From positions 650,697 through 714,696 of the forward strand of contig NW_019775702.1 of the NCBI RefSeq assembly GCF_001039355.2: a DNA stretch of 64,000 nucleotides. Reading direction: 5' to 3'. Origin of the DNA: Lingula anatina. Taxonomy: Eukaryota > Brachiopoda > Lingulata > Lingulida > Lingulidae. Numbering within the stretch: the first letter of the stretch is position 1; every line of letters starts with the position of its first letter. This document shows positions 24,401-37,400 of the stretch, in pieces. A model generated the notes under the pieces. That model searched no databases. It was not told the origin of the DNA and saw only the letters and a program-made list of their open reading frames with translations. The position numbers were made by a program, and so were the translations under genes.

Positions 24401-25310
24401 ATACTAAATAAACTAAACAGACAAAACATATAACCCAAGTACAATGATGGGGGAAATAATTAAATAAATTATCTCAGTTTATGTGATAAATGAGCATGCC
24501 CGTGGCTATGGTTTATCAAACCACAAAGAACATCTCAATTACAACTACCCTACATCACCATCATCAAAGCTCTATGTTAGAATAGCTGCACGTATTTCAA
24601 CCCTCTGCAGCCTTTATTGCCTCAGTTTTCGGTCTTACGTGCGTGGTTACCTGCACTGATCAGGTGTACCTACTGTAGCATACAGACCAAAAACGCAGAC
24701 GACTAACGACGTACATCTGTAAATGTACGTATACAGTGTACATGTACCAGTACATACATAACGTTGTGTTGCGTTGCACCCTTAGCTTCACCTCATAAAC
24801 CATTCGTCTTACCCTGCACTTATATCATTTTGAACGCTCTGTAAAGTCCCTTTTATGGACTTAAAGACACTCATTTCTAATCTTTAAACGTTGTCTTCTT
24901 TCCTTGCTTGCAATATACACATCAACAGCACATCGTACGTCAGGTGACTTCTCAAGTGAAACGAGTAATTTCTCGACTCCAAATAAAGAAGATCATGTTT
25001 TTCTTTTGTAAAAGTGAATTCTATTCAGTGTTAGTTTGTTTTTAGCGTAGTTGTGTCATAATATGTGTATTTAGTTGTATTTCCTTTTTTCATATCTTTT
25101 TTTTAATTTATTTAAAATGTGAAACATAAAATATCTATAATATAAAACCGACATTAAAAGAGACGTTTTGCAGACAAATTTGCCGAAAGGGGGCGGTAGT
25201 TACGCTCAGAAAAGTACAACTTACAAGCGCAGGAGAGTCGCTAGAGGTAAATCGAAAGTAGCATAGAATAAATTTATCTTTAAATAAATGCTTGAAGCAT
25301 CAAATGGAAA
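18461..25310. repeat. Duplicated block 3, copy B (whole DTNBP1 locus)
   Basis: Direct copy of 11420-18348. The intergenic portion 18461-22023 holds nothing recognisable beyond the counterparts of the copy A features: a short AT run near 19507 and the diverged direct repeat at 21150-21520. Confidence 0.85.
22024..24874 (-). CDS. DTNBP1: Dysbindin (copy B)
   Basis: Same seven-exon structure as copy A: 24813-24874 (ATG), 24231-24338, 23757-23950, 23322-23477, 22962-23102, 22513-22641 and 22024-22241 (TAG), giving 335 residues. The reading frame is intact. Differences from copy A are allele-like: SQLSLELS versus SQLNLELS in the coil, SDMTKTESKPRSD versus SEVTKTESVPRSD, and one extra Ala codon before DRETQEG in the acidic tail. 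Intact exons and splice sites in both copies mean neither looks like a pseudogene. Whether this is a paralogue or the second allele cannot be settled from sequence alone. Confidence 0.9.
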
Positions 25311-25952
25311 TTAACAAGTAAATATTTTCATAAGTCAGGTTTTTATTTTTTTATTGAGAAGTGTGGCAATGCATTTTTTAATTAATTTGAATTAATTTAT
25401 TAAAATAAATTAAAACTTGCTGTTGTTCGTTCTTTGGCTACTACTACCAGTAATACATATACATGTAAATATATAGAACAGATGTGCTTGATAATGTTAC
25501 AAGTATACGTGTTAAATTCTTTAACATAATTGTTTATTTGTGTGGGGGCATCATGTGCAGTGCATAACCAGATTCTCCATACTAAGCCTGCTTTGTTTTT
25601 AAATCATCAACAATATTTGGTTTATTTTTTAAAAAATATTTACAGTAGCAACATGTCACAGATTATACTAGTTACAAATAATTTCATCTCTTTCTTGCAA
25701 ATTGTTATCAATGTAAAAAGAGTTCTGAAAATATTTATACTTTAATGATTTAAGTGTTTCATGCACACATTTTATGTTATAATTAAAATGCAAACTAATA
25801 TCCCAATTGTAATAAATGTATTTACAGAAATTTTTATTTATAAATAGTTTCAGAAACACCAAAAATATCAATATTGATGATAATATGAACAATTCACATG
25901 TTACTGCAAAGTGCTGATTTTGATTAAAAATAAAAATCTAGCGCATAAATCA

Positions 25953-26018
25953 GTCAAATTATTTTTTTCTTCCTGAACCAGAGCGCTGGCTGGCTGTTTC
26001 TGATCCTGGTTCTTTCTT
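25953..26018 (-). pseudogene. ENO4: Truncated copy of the ENO4 terminal exon
   Basis: Matches 27054-27122, the last residues and stop of ENO4 (end of [13 protein letters not shown]), then breaks off into dysbindin-upstream sequence at about 26019 with no n at the join. Only about 20 C-terminal codons are present, without splice acceptor. Probably the cut end of the other haplotype. Confidence 0.75.
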
Positions 26019-26447
26019 TTGTAGCGTAGTTGTGTCATTATATGTGCATTTGGTTTTATGTGTACTTTTTTCATATCTTTTCAATTTATGTAAAATGTGA
26101 AACATAAAATATCTATAATATAAAACCGACATTAAAGACGTTTTGCAGACAAATTTGCCGAAAGGGGGCGGTAGTTACGCTCAGAAAAGTACAACTTACA
26201 AGCGCAGGACAGTCGCTAGAGGTAAATCGAAAGTAGCATAGAATAAATTTATCTTTAAATAAATGCTTGAAGCATCAATTGGAAATTAACAAGTAAATAT
26301 TTTCATAAGTCAGGTTTTTATATTTTTGTATTGAGAAGTGTGGCAATGCATTTTTAATTAATTTAAATTAATTTATTAAAATAAATTAAAACTTGCTGTT
26401 GAGTGTTGTTCGTTCTTTGGCTACTACTACCAGTACTACATATACAT

Positions 26448-26585
26448 TAGCACGAAAATCCATGCGTTAGCACTCCTATTGACGATTCTGATATGTACTG
26501 TCTGTGCTAACACACAGCTGTGTTAGCACAGCCAGTACATATCAGAATCGTCAATAGGAGTGCTAACGCATGAATTTTCGTGCTA
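26448..26585. mobile_element. Near-perfect 138-bp foldback element, present in one copy only
   Basis: Ends TAGCACGAAAAT and ATTTTCGTGCTA. Almost the whole element is one inverted repeat with its centre near ACACAGCTGTGT. It is flanked by CAT at 26445-26447 and 26586-26588. The equivalent place in the adjacent copy (25462-25464) has one uninterrupted CAT, so insertion with a 3-bp duplication is directly visible. A diverged relative lies at 43313-43400. Non-coding MITE. Confidence 0.85.
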
Positions 26586-27065
26586 CATGTAAATATATAC
26601 ATGTAGAACAGATGTGCTTGATAATGTTACAAGTATACATGTTAATTTCTTTAACATAATAGTTTATTTGTGTGGGGGCATCATGTGCAGTGCATAACCA
26701 GATTCTCCATCATCAACAATATTTGTTTTATTTATTTTTATATTTACAGAAGCAACATGTCGCAGATTATACTAGTTACAAATAATTTTATCTCTTTCTT
26801 GCAGATTGTTATTTATGTAAAAAGAGTTCTGAAAATATTTATACTTTAATGATTTAAGTGTTTCATGCACATATGTTATAATTAAAATGCAAACTAATAT
26901 CTCAATTGTAATAAATGTATTTACAGACATTGTTATTTATAAATAGTTTCAGAAACACCAAAATAGCAATATTGGTGATAATATGAACAACTCACATGTT
27001 ACTGCAAAGTGCTGATTTTGATTTTTTTCTTTTTTTTTTTTAATCTAGTGAATAAATCAGTCAAA

Positions 27066-30000
27066 TTATTTTTTTCTTCCTGAACCAGAGCGCTGGCTGG
27101 CTGTTTCTGATCCTGGTTCTTCTTCCTCAGGAACTGGAGGAGGAGAGATCTTTGGAAATGCATGAGGTTCTAGAGGTGACAGCTTTCCTTGTTTACTTAA
27201 ATTGTCTTCTAATTGTAAAAGTCTGTTTATTTTAGCAATTCTCTCTCCTCGGCTTGGACCTCCAACTTTTATGAACCTTGCATTAAGACCCACAGCCTAA
27301 GTAAAAAATTTAATATATTTCACAAAAAATATATAAAATTATTGACATAAAACACAGACACATCAAATCAATATGTATTTATGATTTCCTATAACTATAT
27401 GTATACTATTAAATTTTTGTTTATGATATTCTATATTTTCATAAATTAATGCTGCAGAAAAGAAATTTACCATATCTACTATTTGTGTGTCACTGGTTTC
27501 ACCCTGGCATGAGGACAAGATAATCTGATTCCCTGCTTCTGAAAAAAATTACAGAAAATTAAAACATTAACTTATCTTGCTAAGAGATAATAAAGTTCAT
27601 CATCATTTCATATTTATTATTTATTTGTTGTTGTGAAAATTTACTTAATCCAGAGGTGTACTTTCTGGATTCAGTGCAGAAGATAATATTTTACCATCCA
27701 TATTAAAAGTACATCAATACTTATCTCATAGTATCAAGACATTTAATCACATGAGTAGCACCTCACCTTCCATTTTCTTGGCACAGTCCAGTATGTCAGT
27801 CACTTGGTTCATCTGCTCCAGTCTGAACACTACCCCACTGCTGACAAACTCCTCTGTGAGTTCATCATGCTTCAGAAGACCTGGCCTGCTGTACACATTC
27901 TCACCAATTATAAAACATCTCTCGGAGAGCCTGTCACAGATTTCCATCCACTGTTTTTTCTCCTGTTAAAAAGAGTTTTAAAAATATAAGGTTTATAAAT
28001 GAAAAAAAAAATTATCTCAAATTTCAAATGTTACCACCATCAAAATCATTAATTCATACTATGCAAGGAAAAGAATACTGCATTTGTCAATTTGTATATT
28101 GTATAGTGATATTTAAGATTGATTATTTAGTGTGTAATAGGAAGGCCTCAGCATTCACCTGTTGTCTGATGGGATCAATAAGACCTATCACAGAGGGATA
28201 TCTGCCCAGCAGCTCTGCCCAAAACTCAACCATATCTTCATAAGACTTCTGTAATCCTCCAATCACTTCATATTTGCCTTTTTCCTACAGAAAGAATCAA
28301 ATAAATTAATATTTTACATCATCTGTGCTGTGAATGCATTATCAATGAAATTTATTAATTTAAGTTATCATTTTGTTATTGAATAATCATCATGCTGGCA
28401 AGAAACAAACCTAAATTGTATTATCTATCAACTGTTATAACTACACGTATCTCTGAATGAGGGACATATACCCTACCTATTACTGTACAAATTACATTTT
28501 AGTTCCACATATGAGTAAACCTTTGTTTCTAAATGTTTAAAAAAAAGCATAATCCAGAAAGTCTATTCAGATTTTCTTTTGCATTTTGAAGTTACTCGGG
28601 GGCCAGCCATACCAATTGCAAACTCAAAGATACATTATCCATTGCTTCATAAATCTGTCATGAGGACAACATGGCAAACAAACATGTATTGAAAAATACA
28701 AGTTCTTTTAATATAAAAATGACCTCTATGCATCACTTACAGCATCAAACCACTCATGTGCCCCACAATTTAGAACTATGTGGAAGTCTTCCCCAGGGGT
28801 CAGCTCTAGCCCTGTTATGGCATCCTGTAGCATGTCCAGTCCCTGCTCAGGACGGTCAATCTGGGGGCACAGTGACCCAAGGTCATTCACATTTTTCTGG
28901 ATAATCTAAATAGCGTGAAAAAAAACACGAAAAAATTAATTTTTCACTTCTATTTTCTTTTGAGTGTTGTCTGATCCAGAAGATTGCAATGTGAAGAAGT
29001 TTTGATGAAACAATTACATTAATTTTCACACAAGCTTTAATGCATTTATAATATTATATTTCCAACCTGCAGTAATGGTTAGACACGAATATAATTGTGT
29101 TATAAATTGTTAAAAACACAGATACATTTACTAGCCATAAATCTTATACAAGGATTTAACTACGTAATGACAATCTTGTATCAGCTGACTGTTCATCACT
29201 GGAAAAGAATTTAAATTTATATCATCTGCATGCCAGGGGGCATGCAAAACCCTGATGAGATTGAAATGAAATTAATATTGTCTAATATGTTCTGTCAATA
29301 AAAAGGTAAAAAGAAAGACCTGCTAATGCATTCAAAATGATTATCCATCCTATTTAAAGAGGAAATGAAAAACCAGTCACATGCACTGCAACAACGTCTA
29401 AAAAGTAATCACTCCCAAATTCTAATGAATAAGAATTAATAAGAATTTTTTTCATAAAATGCACAACATTTTCTATAATTTTATTTTTAAAAATAAGTTA
29501 TTCAAATTTAAATTGTCATTTATATCAAAATTCAAATCATAAATGGTAATATCACTAACCAACACTAGTGTTAAGAAGTTATAAGAATATTGAAATAAAT
29601 CAAATGTCAAAATGCAGAGTTTATCATCTTGCATTCTGAAAGAAGAAATAAGCTGCATATGTAGCAAAAGAGATGTAGCGAGGAGAAAAATGTCATGTTT
29701 TCAAAGACCTCATCGTTGGCTGATGTCATCCTGGCACTCAGCCTGGCACTGAGTCTGGGGTCCCTCTGTATTGACTGAAAGTGCCGCTGCCAAATGCAAA
29801 TTGAAATTAAATTATTATCTTGTTTGATCTGATGGCAATAGCGTCATTTTATAACAATTATTATTTTGACATATAAACTCAAAATTTTAACTACCACAAC
29901 AAACTATCAATATCCATGTGTTTATGGAACTGCTGGTGCTGTCATCTACATTGCAGACTAATTCTGATGTGTAGGTAATATATCTCATAAACACTATGTA

Positions 30001-33000
30001 TCATTTCTATTTACAATATTTCTTGGTACTAAGGCAGCAACCATTAAATATTTCAAGCTCTCTGTGTCTTCCATACACTCCCCCATAACTAAGACTCGTC
30101 AAACTAAGTTCCATGAGTCCTAACCATAAAAACTTAACTTGGCCAAATATAAAGAATGGGAGTCCCTGTCAGTGTTAGAGAAAATTACATGTTATTCAGT
30201 CCCTGTCTAACCTATCCAAATATTTTGTCCATCTATTTGGTCCACTAGCTAGTGATGCGTTCTGTCAGTAGAAAGTGTAAAGAAATCTATCAGACACCCT
30301 GTGCCCAGGGTTTGGTATGAAAGTTGTTAGCTCATAACTTTGTTCTTACTGTGTTATCAAGTTTAGTACAATTTTGTGAATATTGCTTACCCCAGCCTTT
30401 GCCATTAGTCCTTTTGCAATATTATTAGAGATGGTTGTCATGTGCCTCATAGCCTGAAAATAAATTTACCAACAGGGATTGTTAAAGAAAAAATATCTCA
30501 AAATGTAGACAGAGACATTTTTAATGAAAAAAACCACTGCTTTATGAGTTCACACTTTTTTTGCACTTGTGAATTTTCGTTAAATTTACAGATTTATTAC
30601 TTATGCAGCAACATGAGCTACAATAAGTTACAATGTACACATGGTATATAAGTAGTTTATGTCTCATACATCAGCACACAGTTATTCTTTTCAGAATAAA
30701 TAATGACAATGTGCATAAAATAATATAATAATAATTTGTTTATATTAAATTTACATTACATTGGCAAAATCTTGGATTTTGTACTTTTTACTATTTTAAA
30801 ATTACTGTTTCAGTAGTCAAACTTTAATTTTATATATAAATACATCTCTTAATCATACTTATCTATAAACATTTATAAATTTTATATATTGTAAAATCTA
30901 CCAAACATTATATGGATTTAAGACTTAAAAGACAGAAATACCATTATACCCCCATGGTGAAAACATGTACTGTAGTACTAGCAAGAGGAGTAGCAATGGC
31001 ACGTAGTACAAATAGTAGTGGTAGTACATGTATGTCCATGTTTACCTCTTGCACTGGCATCCCAGGTTTTGGAACTAGCATGAATTCTTTAACACAATTC
31101 AACTTTCCAGGAAAGGCCTTTCCACTCTGAAGTATTGTAACCATGGGGAGAGGAACACAAAATTTAGATGGCATCTGGGAAGAGAAAAACAGTTCTGATA
31201 CAAGTCTCAAAATATGATTAGATCTATATAAAACACAGTCACACATTGGATGTAGGAATAAAAAATGATGAACCAACCAGAATGACCAGACATTATGTCA
31301 GTGTGTGCAGTTCCTTTGATAGCCCTATTAGTAATACAACACAGTAACACAATTTCCATGCATCATACAGACTGTTTTAACTACCATACTGGTACATTGC
31401 TTTGAAATTGTTTAGACATCCTACCACAATGCAACAACAGTTTTAAAATGTCAAAAAAACACATCCCTTACCTTCTCAAACCTTAGACTTGCTATATGCT
31501 CATATAGTTCTACTTTCTTGAGCTGTGCAGCTGCCTGGCATACTGTAATAGACACTGCTCCAAGGCAATTGCTACCTTTGTACATTTCTTCCTTTGGCTC
31601 ATCAGGAATAACCGCAACTGCTGGAGCTTTCCCCTTACCCCTTGAAAATTAAAATGAAAATACAACTGTCAAAATTCAATTAATACCCCCTGTTTGAGAA
31701 AGTAAAAAGTTAATATGCCGATACAATTTTTTTTCCAAAGATGCAAATCTCCTAAACAAGCAAAACATTCCACAACCAATCATTTACAAAATTTATCACC
31801 TGTATTATATGTACATTAAATAGAACAATTCAAACATCTTACTTTGGAGATTTAGGAGGTGATTTAGCTTTTCCCTTAGAATTAGCTTCCTCAGCAGCTA
31901 GTGCTGCAGCTTGTTCTTCTTCTTGCTGAGCTGCCAACTCTTGTTCCTTGGCCACACGCTCTTCAACCTCCTTCAACCTCATCCTCTCAATGATTTCACT
32001 GAAAATAAAACAGTAAAAAATGTAAAAAAATGAGTTTGCTCTAATACTTTTGCTTATCCTGAATTCAGGTCATATCAGTATATTACACATGACAAAATCC
32101 TGAAAAAATATAATCTTACACTGTTTTAACCTTTACTTGTTTTGCTATTCAAAGAAAAGAAATACAAATTTATTAATTTATTTGATCAGTTCATGAGTAG
32201 CACAAGGAAGACTTTGTTGTTGACAGCGGACACTGACTATATAATCTGATCCACTTCTTTCTGATTCTTAGGGTCAACTCCTTTCAGTGCAGCACTGAGG
32301 GATCCATTAACATGCTCCACAGCTGCAGTAACAAACTCCTGTCTCTCTGCGTCCTCCGTGTCCTTGTCCTCTTGGCGGGCAGAGTCTGGCAACCAATTCT
32401 GACTGGATAAAGTGGCAGTTGCTAGGAGCTGTTAGGAATAATAGAAATAAATAGAAATACATATGTACATGAATTATAATTATGTATTAAATTTATTTTA
32501 CCTTAACATTAAATTTCCATTTACTTATCTGATGTGGGACATAAAATTTGAAATTGTGCATATGTTTTTCAGTAATCCATTAGATATAATATTTATAAGT
32601 AACTCAAGAGATATAATGCTTAATTCACATAATAAAATAAATATGCTCAGTTGGAGAGAGATTAGTTCATTTTACAAACCTGCTCAAAGTTCTTGACAAC
32701 ACAGTAAACTTCTGTCTGCACTGTAGGTTGTCCTTTACTATCAAATGCTTCTCTTGCTAAAAGCTAAAACATTTTGTAAAACCTATAAAAAGCATAAATC
32801 ACTCGCAATAAACCCAAATTAGGATTTAAAAACAAACATGCACAATCAAATTTTCTATCTAATGTGTCAAGTGCATTTTTTTCAATTGGTTTGCCTTTAA
32901 TTGAATGTTTGTAGACCTATCATCTTATTATGGCAGTTGATCAAGATCGACAATCTGTTTTTTTTTTCTTTTTTTTTTCTTTTTTTTTTTACCTTTGTGA

Positions 33001-33517
33001 TTGTTGGCGTCTTAGAAAAACTTTCAAAGTAATTTGCCTGGAAAAGAAAAAAAGGATACTAAAAATATATGAAAATAGTACTATTTGCCCCCAATAAATG
33101 TGAATAACTTTTGTTAGCAATGATAATCAGTTCATGGCTAGCGCAAGGAAGACTGTGAACACAAAGAAGATTGACTTTGTGAACATTCGTCAATTCCACA
33201 TTGAAACTGCTGCACTGAAAATCGATACAGGCGTCTTCGTTCAAGATTATTTTTCTTTGACTTTGTTCGATATTTAGATCGTCGAAAAACGCATAAATAC
33301 CAACCACGTGTCCATAAGGATCATCTGGATCATCAGCGTACATTGTGTTGAGGATATCTTCCATTTTTTGTGGAACTCCATTCTCCTTATAGTACATAAG
33401 TACCTTCTGTTTCAAGTCATACATTTCCCTCACCTCCTTTTCTTTTTCACGAGAGGGCTTTGCACTAAGACTACTCATTTCAGTTTTTGGTAGCTTCAAA
33501 TGATTAAGTTTCACCAA
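27066..33517 (-). CDS. ENO4: Enolase 4 (enolase-like protein)
   Basis: ENO4 is a divergent enolase-family protein linked in mammals to the sperm flagellum. Fourteen minus-strand exons: 33305-33517, 32993-33037, 32680-32763, 32238-32428, 31843-31998, 31472-31640, 31046-31174, 30391-30453, 29709-29786, 28741-28905, 28159-28284, 27767-27962, 27471-27538 and 27066-27296 (TAA). Phases join to give about 637 residues, near the human ~628. Seen in order: [20 protein letters not shown], the ENO4 N-terminal motif; a Lys/Glu/Ala-rich insert near residue 190-230; [56 protein letters not shown]; and [20 protein letters not shown]. An internal Met at 33478 could be the start instead of 33517. Several enolase catalytic and metal positions appear replaced (see findings). 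The gene is head-to-head with ANKRD53. Confidence 0.92.
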
Positions 33518-33990
33518 AATAAATTACTTCCTTGATTACCACGCAGGATATCTATGTTTTGCAATAGATGGAAATAACATTTAACTCTTTTGAAATCCTT
33601 TGTAAAAACGAAATAGATCAATGTTAGTTCGAGCTTCGAACTAGACCGCCATATTGCCTCGTTGCTATGCAGGTGTCTCACGGGATTTTAAAAATCCTTT
33701 CACATTTTGTCATCTTATGACATTTAAAAATCTGATTTGACATAAAAATATTGCTTGTAGTTCAAAACATATCTTGGCTGTTTTATTGTACGTAATACAC
33801 ACTCAGACTGAAAAATTGCCCCAGTAACCGGAAGTAGCAAGTGCACGTAGTGAAGGCAAACAAACATGGAGTAGAACGAACAGGAGCAGTGACAGCAATG
33901 TAATCTTTACAAGCTTAACAAACCAGTTCCGAAAAGTAATTTTCGTCAAGAACTAGGGTTTCATTGAAAGGATTTAACTACTTGGTGAAA
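33518..33990. promoter_or_regulatory. ENO4/ANKRD53 bidirectional promoter region
   Basis: The two start codons are 473 bases apart and divergent. The interval holds CCGCCATATTG at 33656-33666 (YY1-like) and CCGGAAGT at 33828-33835 (ETS/GABP consensus). No TATA box is obvious. Confidence 0.6.
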
Positions 33991-34436
33991 ATGGGCGAAA
34001 ACCAGCCAAAGAGCTCCGCCGCGCCAGTGAGGCGAAGAATACGTTTAAATACTAAAAAACAGCACAATGAAGATGAATTCATGGCAGCTGCCATAGGAGA
34101 CACCGAGTGGCTGAGGCAGAGTATCCGAGAATCAAGAGGAGAAATACATTACGACAAAAATGTAAGTGACTGATGGATTGCAGTTCCCCTTGAGTAAAGG
34201 TGACTTCTTACTGGGTTACAAGACATATTGTACAAAGTGCTGAAATACAGGACGTACCACATTGTCAAATCATGCATACATACTTAAAAGACATATGATT
34301 TAAAATTGGTAGTTAAAACAATAATATACATGTTGAAGATTGAGAAAATAACATTGATAGCAGAAAGTGGTGCATGAAAAAACAGAAATTGCATGAATGG
34401 TCTTTTGTCATCATTTCTATATATATATATACTGAG

Positions 34437-34468
<32 letters not shown>

Positions 34469-37400
34469 CTAGTATATATGAACACAATGAACATCATTTT
34501 TTATACAGGGCTTAGCACCAATCCACTTGGCTTCTATCCATGGAAGGTTGGATTGCATTAAGCTTCTAGTAGAAAAATTCAAAGTTGATGTGAATCTTCC
34601 AAGCACAACAGGCTGGAGACCCATTCACCTGTGTATCAGCAACCAGACAGGGAAGCGGTCATTTGCCTGCCTTGTCTACCTTCTAGAACATGATGCTGAC
34701 CCCAACATGTGAGTTCAATGCAATGCACCCTACATTATATTTATTGCACATTCACCATACCTGTTACAAACATTTCAAGTGTCAAATATTTTATATTGAA
34801 AAAATGTACAAACAGTGTATCTGCCTTTTAGTAGCACTAATGCTGTTCAGAGCTCTCATTTTTCAGCTGTTTGTCTGTCTCATTGCACCTTTTGAATGCA
34901 TGACTGTCAAAATGATTACTAGTATTGCATGAGACTACAATCAATATTGTCATTGCATTAAAGCACTGCATGGTTCGCATATGTGTTGTTTCACTGCAAC
35001 TTTTATGTTGTTGTTTTATAGCACCAATGATGACGGTGTAACACCAGTTCATCAGGCAGCAAGTGAAGGGCATGTTCAATGTTTAAAGCTGCTGATTGAG
35101 ATAGGGGCTACCATTGATGGGATGGACTGTAGGGGACACACCCCTATTGTGCTGGCCAAACTTTGGGGGCACAGAAAAAGTGCTAGGTGAGCCCTGTGAT
35201 AATATGGGTCTGGCAAAATGAGATTGTATACGGTGTTAAATATTGTAGTATATCCTTCTGAAGTTAGATCGTATAGAAGTAGTGATGATGCACGAGTATT
35301 CCCCTCTCTCTCTCTCTTTCTTTATTTGTGTGTGTGTGAATGTGGAGTGAAGCACTGTTAAGTACCCATACGTCTTAACTGAAGGTGCATTATGAAACCA
35401 AACCTTTTTCCCCTTGTGTTAAGGTCTGATGTCTTGCTTTTGCAGTTAGTATTTGTCAGAAATAATAATTGCTGTAACTCTGAATTTTTTAAAAAAGTAT
35501 ACCACCGCCAAAAATCAGAAATAGGTTAACACTTCTTAAATGATGTGCCATTGCTTCACTTAGGATTCTGGCAGCTGAACAGTGGAGCAGAGACAAAGAT
35601 CACGTAGCCAAAGAAATGAACCAGCTGAAGAAGGTGAAAATGCTGCAGGTTTTGCAGGAGATGGAAGAAGAAGATGTGCACAAAGCAGAGCAAAAATTTT
35701 ATGGTATGTGATGTGGAATGAAAGTTAAATATTGTCTGTGTTTTTAAATATTGTGCAATTTTTCTGTACATCTTATCGGGTAACCATCCAATAAAACCAC
35801 TAGGGGTTATTTACTTTGTAACACATGGTTATTCATTCATTGCCATTGTGGTAAAGCATGGAAAGAGATAGTAGTTGTTCTGTCAAGAAAATATCTAAGT
35901 ACTTTTTGTCATTTTTCATGTTATTTTAGGTGATGCAGCTTTCAAAAACTGGCTGGGAGAAAAAGGGTTGAAAACAACTCCAGCCAAACCACAACTGACT
36001 CAGAAGGAAAAACAAGATCAAGCAAAGAAAGCAGCAGCAAAGGCACTAGCTCAGAAAGAACAATCTAGAACAAAAAGTCAAAAATCAGACATTCGTGAAG
36101 AGGCAGAATGGAGACAGCAGTCGAGAGAACACACTAGGGAGTCTCTCTTTAAAGCAAATAGCAGGACACAAACCAGTAGGCATATGGATACATTCCCTAT
36201 AGCTGAAGTTGAGCAGAATGGGAATATTTCTCCCAAAAAGGTTCAGGTAAGCACAAAATGTTCTAATTTTTATCTTGTTCATTCAAATCAATAATACCGA
36301 CATAAATGAAACCAAAAGGCTTGCTTTCTATTTTTATATTAATCAATGCATAATGTGCAAAAGGATTTCATATAAAATCCTAAATTAACCAATCTTATGA
36401 TTTTTAATTATTTAAGTAGTCTTATTTTTATCTGATCTACATTATTCATTTGCAGATCATCACCAAAGAAGACGTCACTGGGTCTCCACTTCCCCCAACC
36501 AGGGAAAGCACAAAGCGTTTAAAGACTGCCTCTACAGACACTTCATGGGGATATAATTTGCACGAGTCTCAGGCCCCAGGGTATGAAATCAGAGAATCCA
36601 CACAACACACAGACACTGAGAAAAAGGAGTCTTTTTATAATCCTCTTGCATGGAATAAATCAACAAAGACCCCTGTACCTGAACATGTATCTCGTCTTAG
36701 GGATGCATACCCAAGAGACTTTTATACCATGATGCCNTAAACACTTCTTAAATGATGTGCCATTGCTTCTTTTAGGATTCTGGCAGCTGAACAGTGGAGC
36801 AGAGACAAAGATCACGTAGCCAAAGAAATGAACCAGCTGAAGAAGGTGAAAATGCTGCAGGTTTTGCAGGAGATGGAAGAAGAAGATGTGCACAAAGCAG
36901 AGCAAAAGTTTTATGGTATGTGATGTGGAATGAAAGTTAAATATTGTCTGTGTTTTTAAATAGTGTGCAATTTTTCTGTACATCTTATCAGGTAACCATC
37001 CAATAAAACCACTAGAGGTTATTTACTTTGTAACACATGGTTATTCATTCATTGCCATTGTGGTAGAGCATGGAAAGAGATAGTAGTTGTTCTGTCAAGA
37101 AAATATCTAAGTACTTTTTGTCATTTTTCATGTTATTTTAGGTGATGCAGCTTTCAAAAACTGGCTGGGAGAAAAAGGGTTGAAAACAACTCCAGCCAAA
37201 CCAAAGCTGACTCAGAAGGAAAAACAAGATCAAGCAAAGAAAGCAGCAGCAAAGGCACTAGCTCAGAAAGAGCAATCTAGAACAAAAAGTCAAAAATCAG
37301 ACATTCGTGAAGAGGCAGAATGGAGACAGCAGTCGAGAGAACACACTAGGGAGTCTCTCTTTAAGGCAAATAGCAGGACACTAAACAGTAGGCCTATGGA

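Larger units (their letters stand above)
24875..27065. other. DTNBP1-ENO4 interval, itself partly duplicated
   Basis: Sequence 25045-26018 (end of the dysbindin upstream region through the ENO4 stop region) is followed directly by a second version at 26019-27122. The interval includes a truncated copy of the ENO4 terminal exon at 25953-26018 and a 138-bp foldback insertion in the second version. No independent gene is recognised. Confidence 0.7.

Noticed and set aside
28671-28904. Plus-strand frame with a Gln/Gly-rich end
   Set aside because: Antisense to ENO4 exon 28741-28905.
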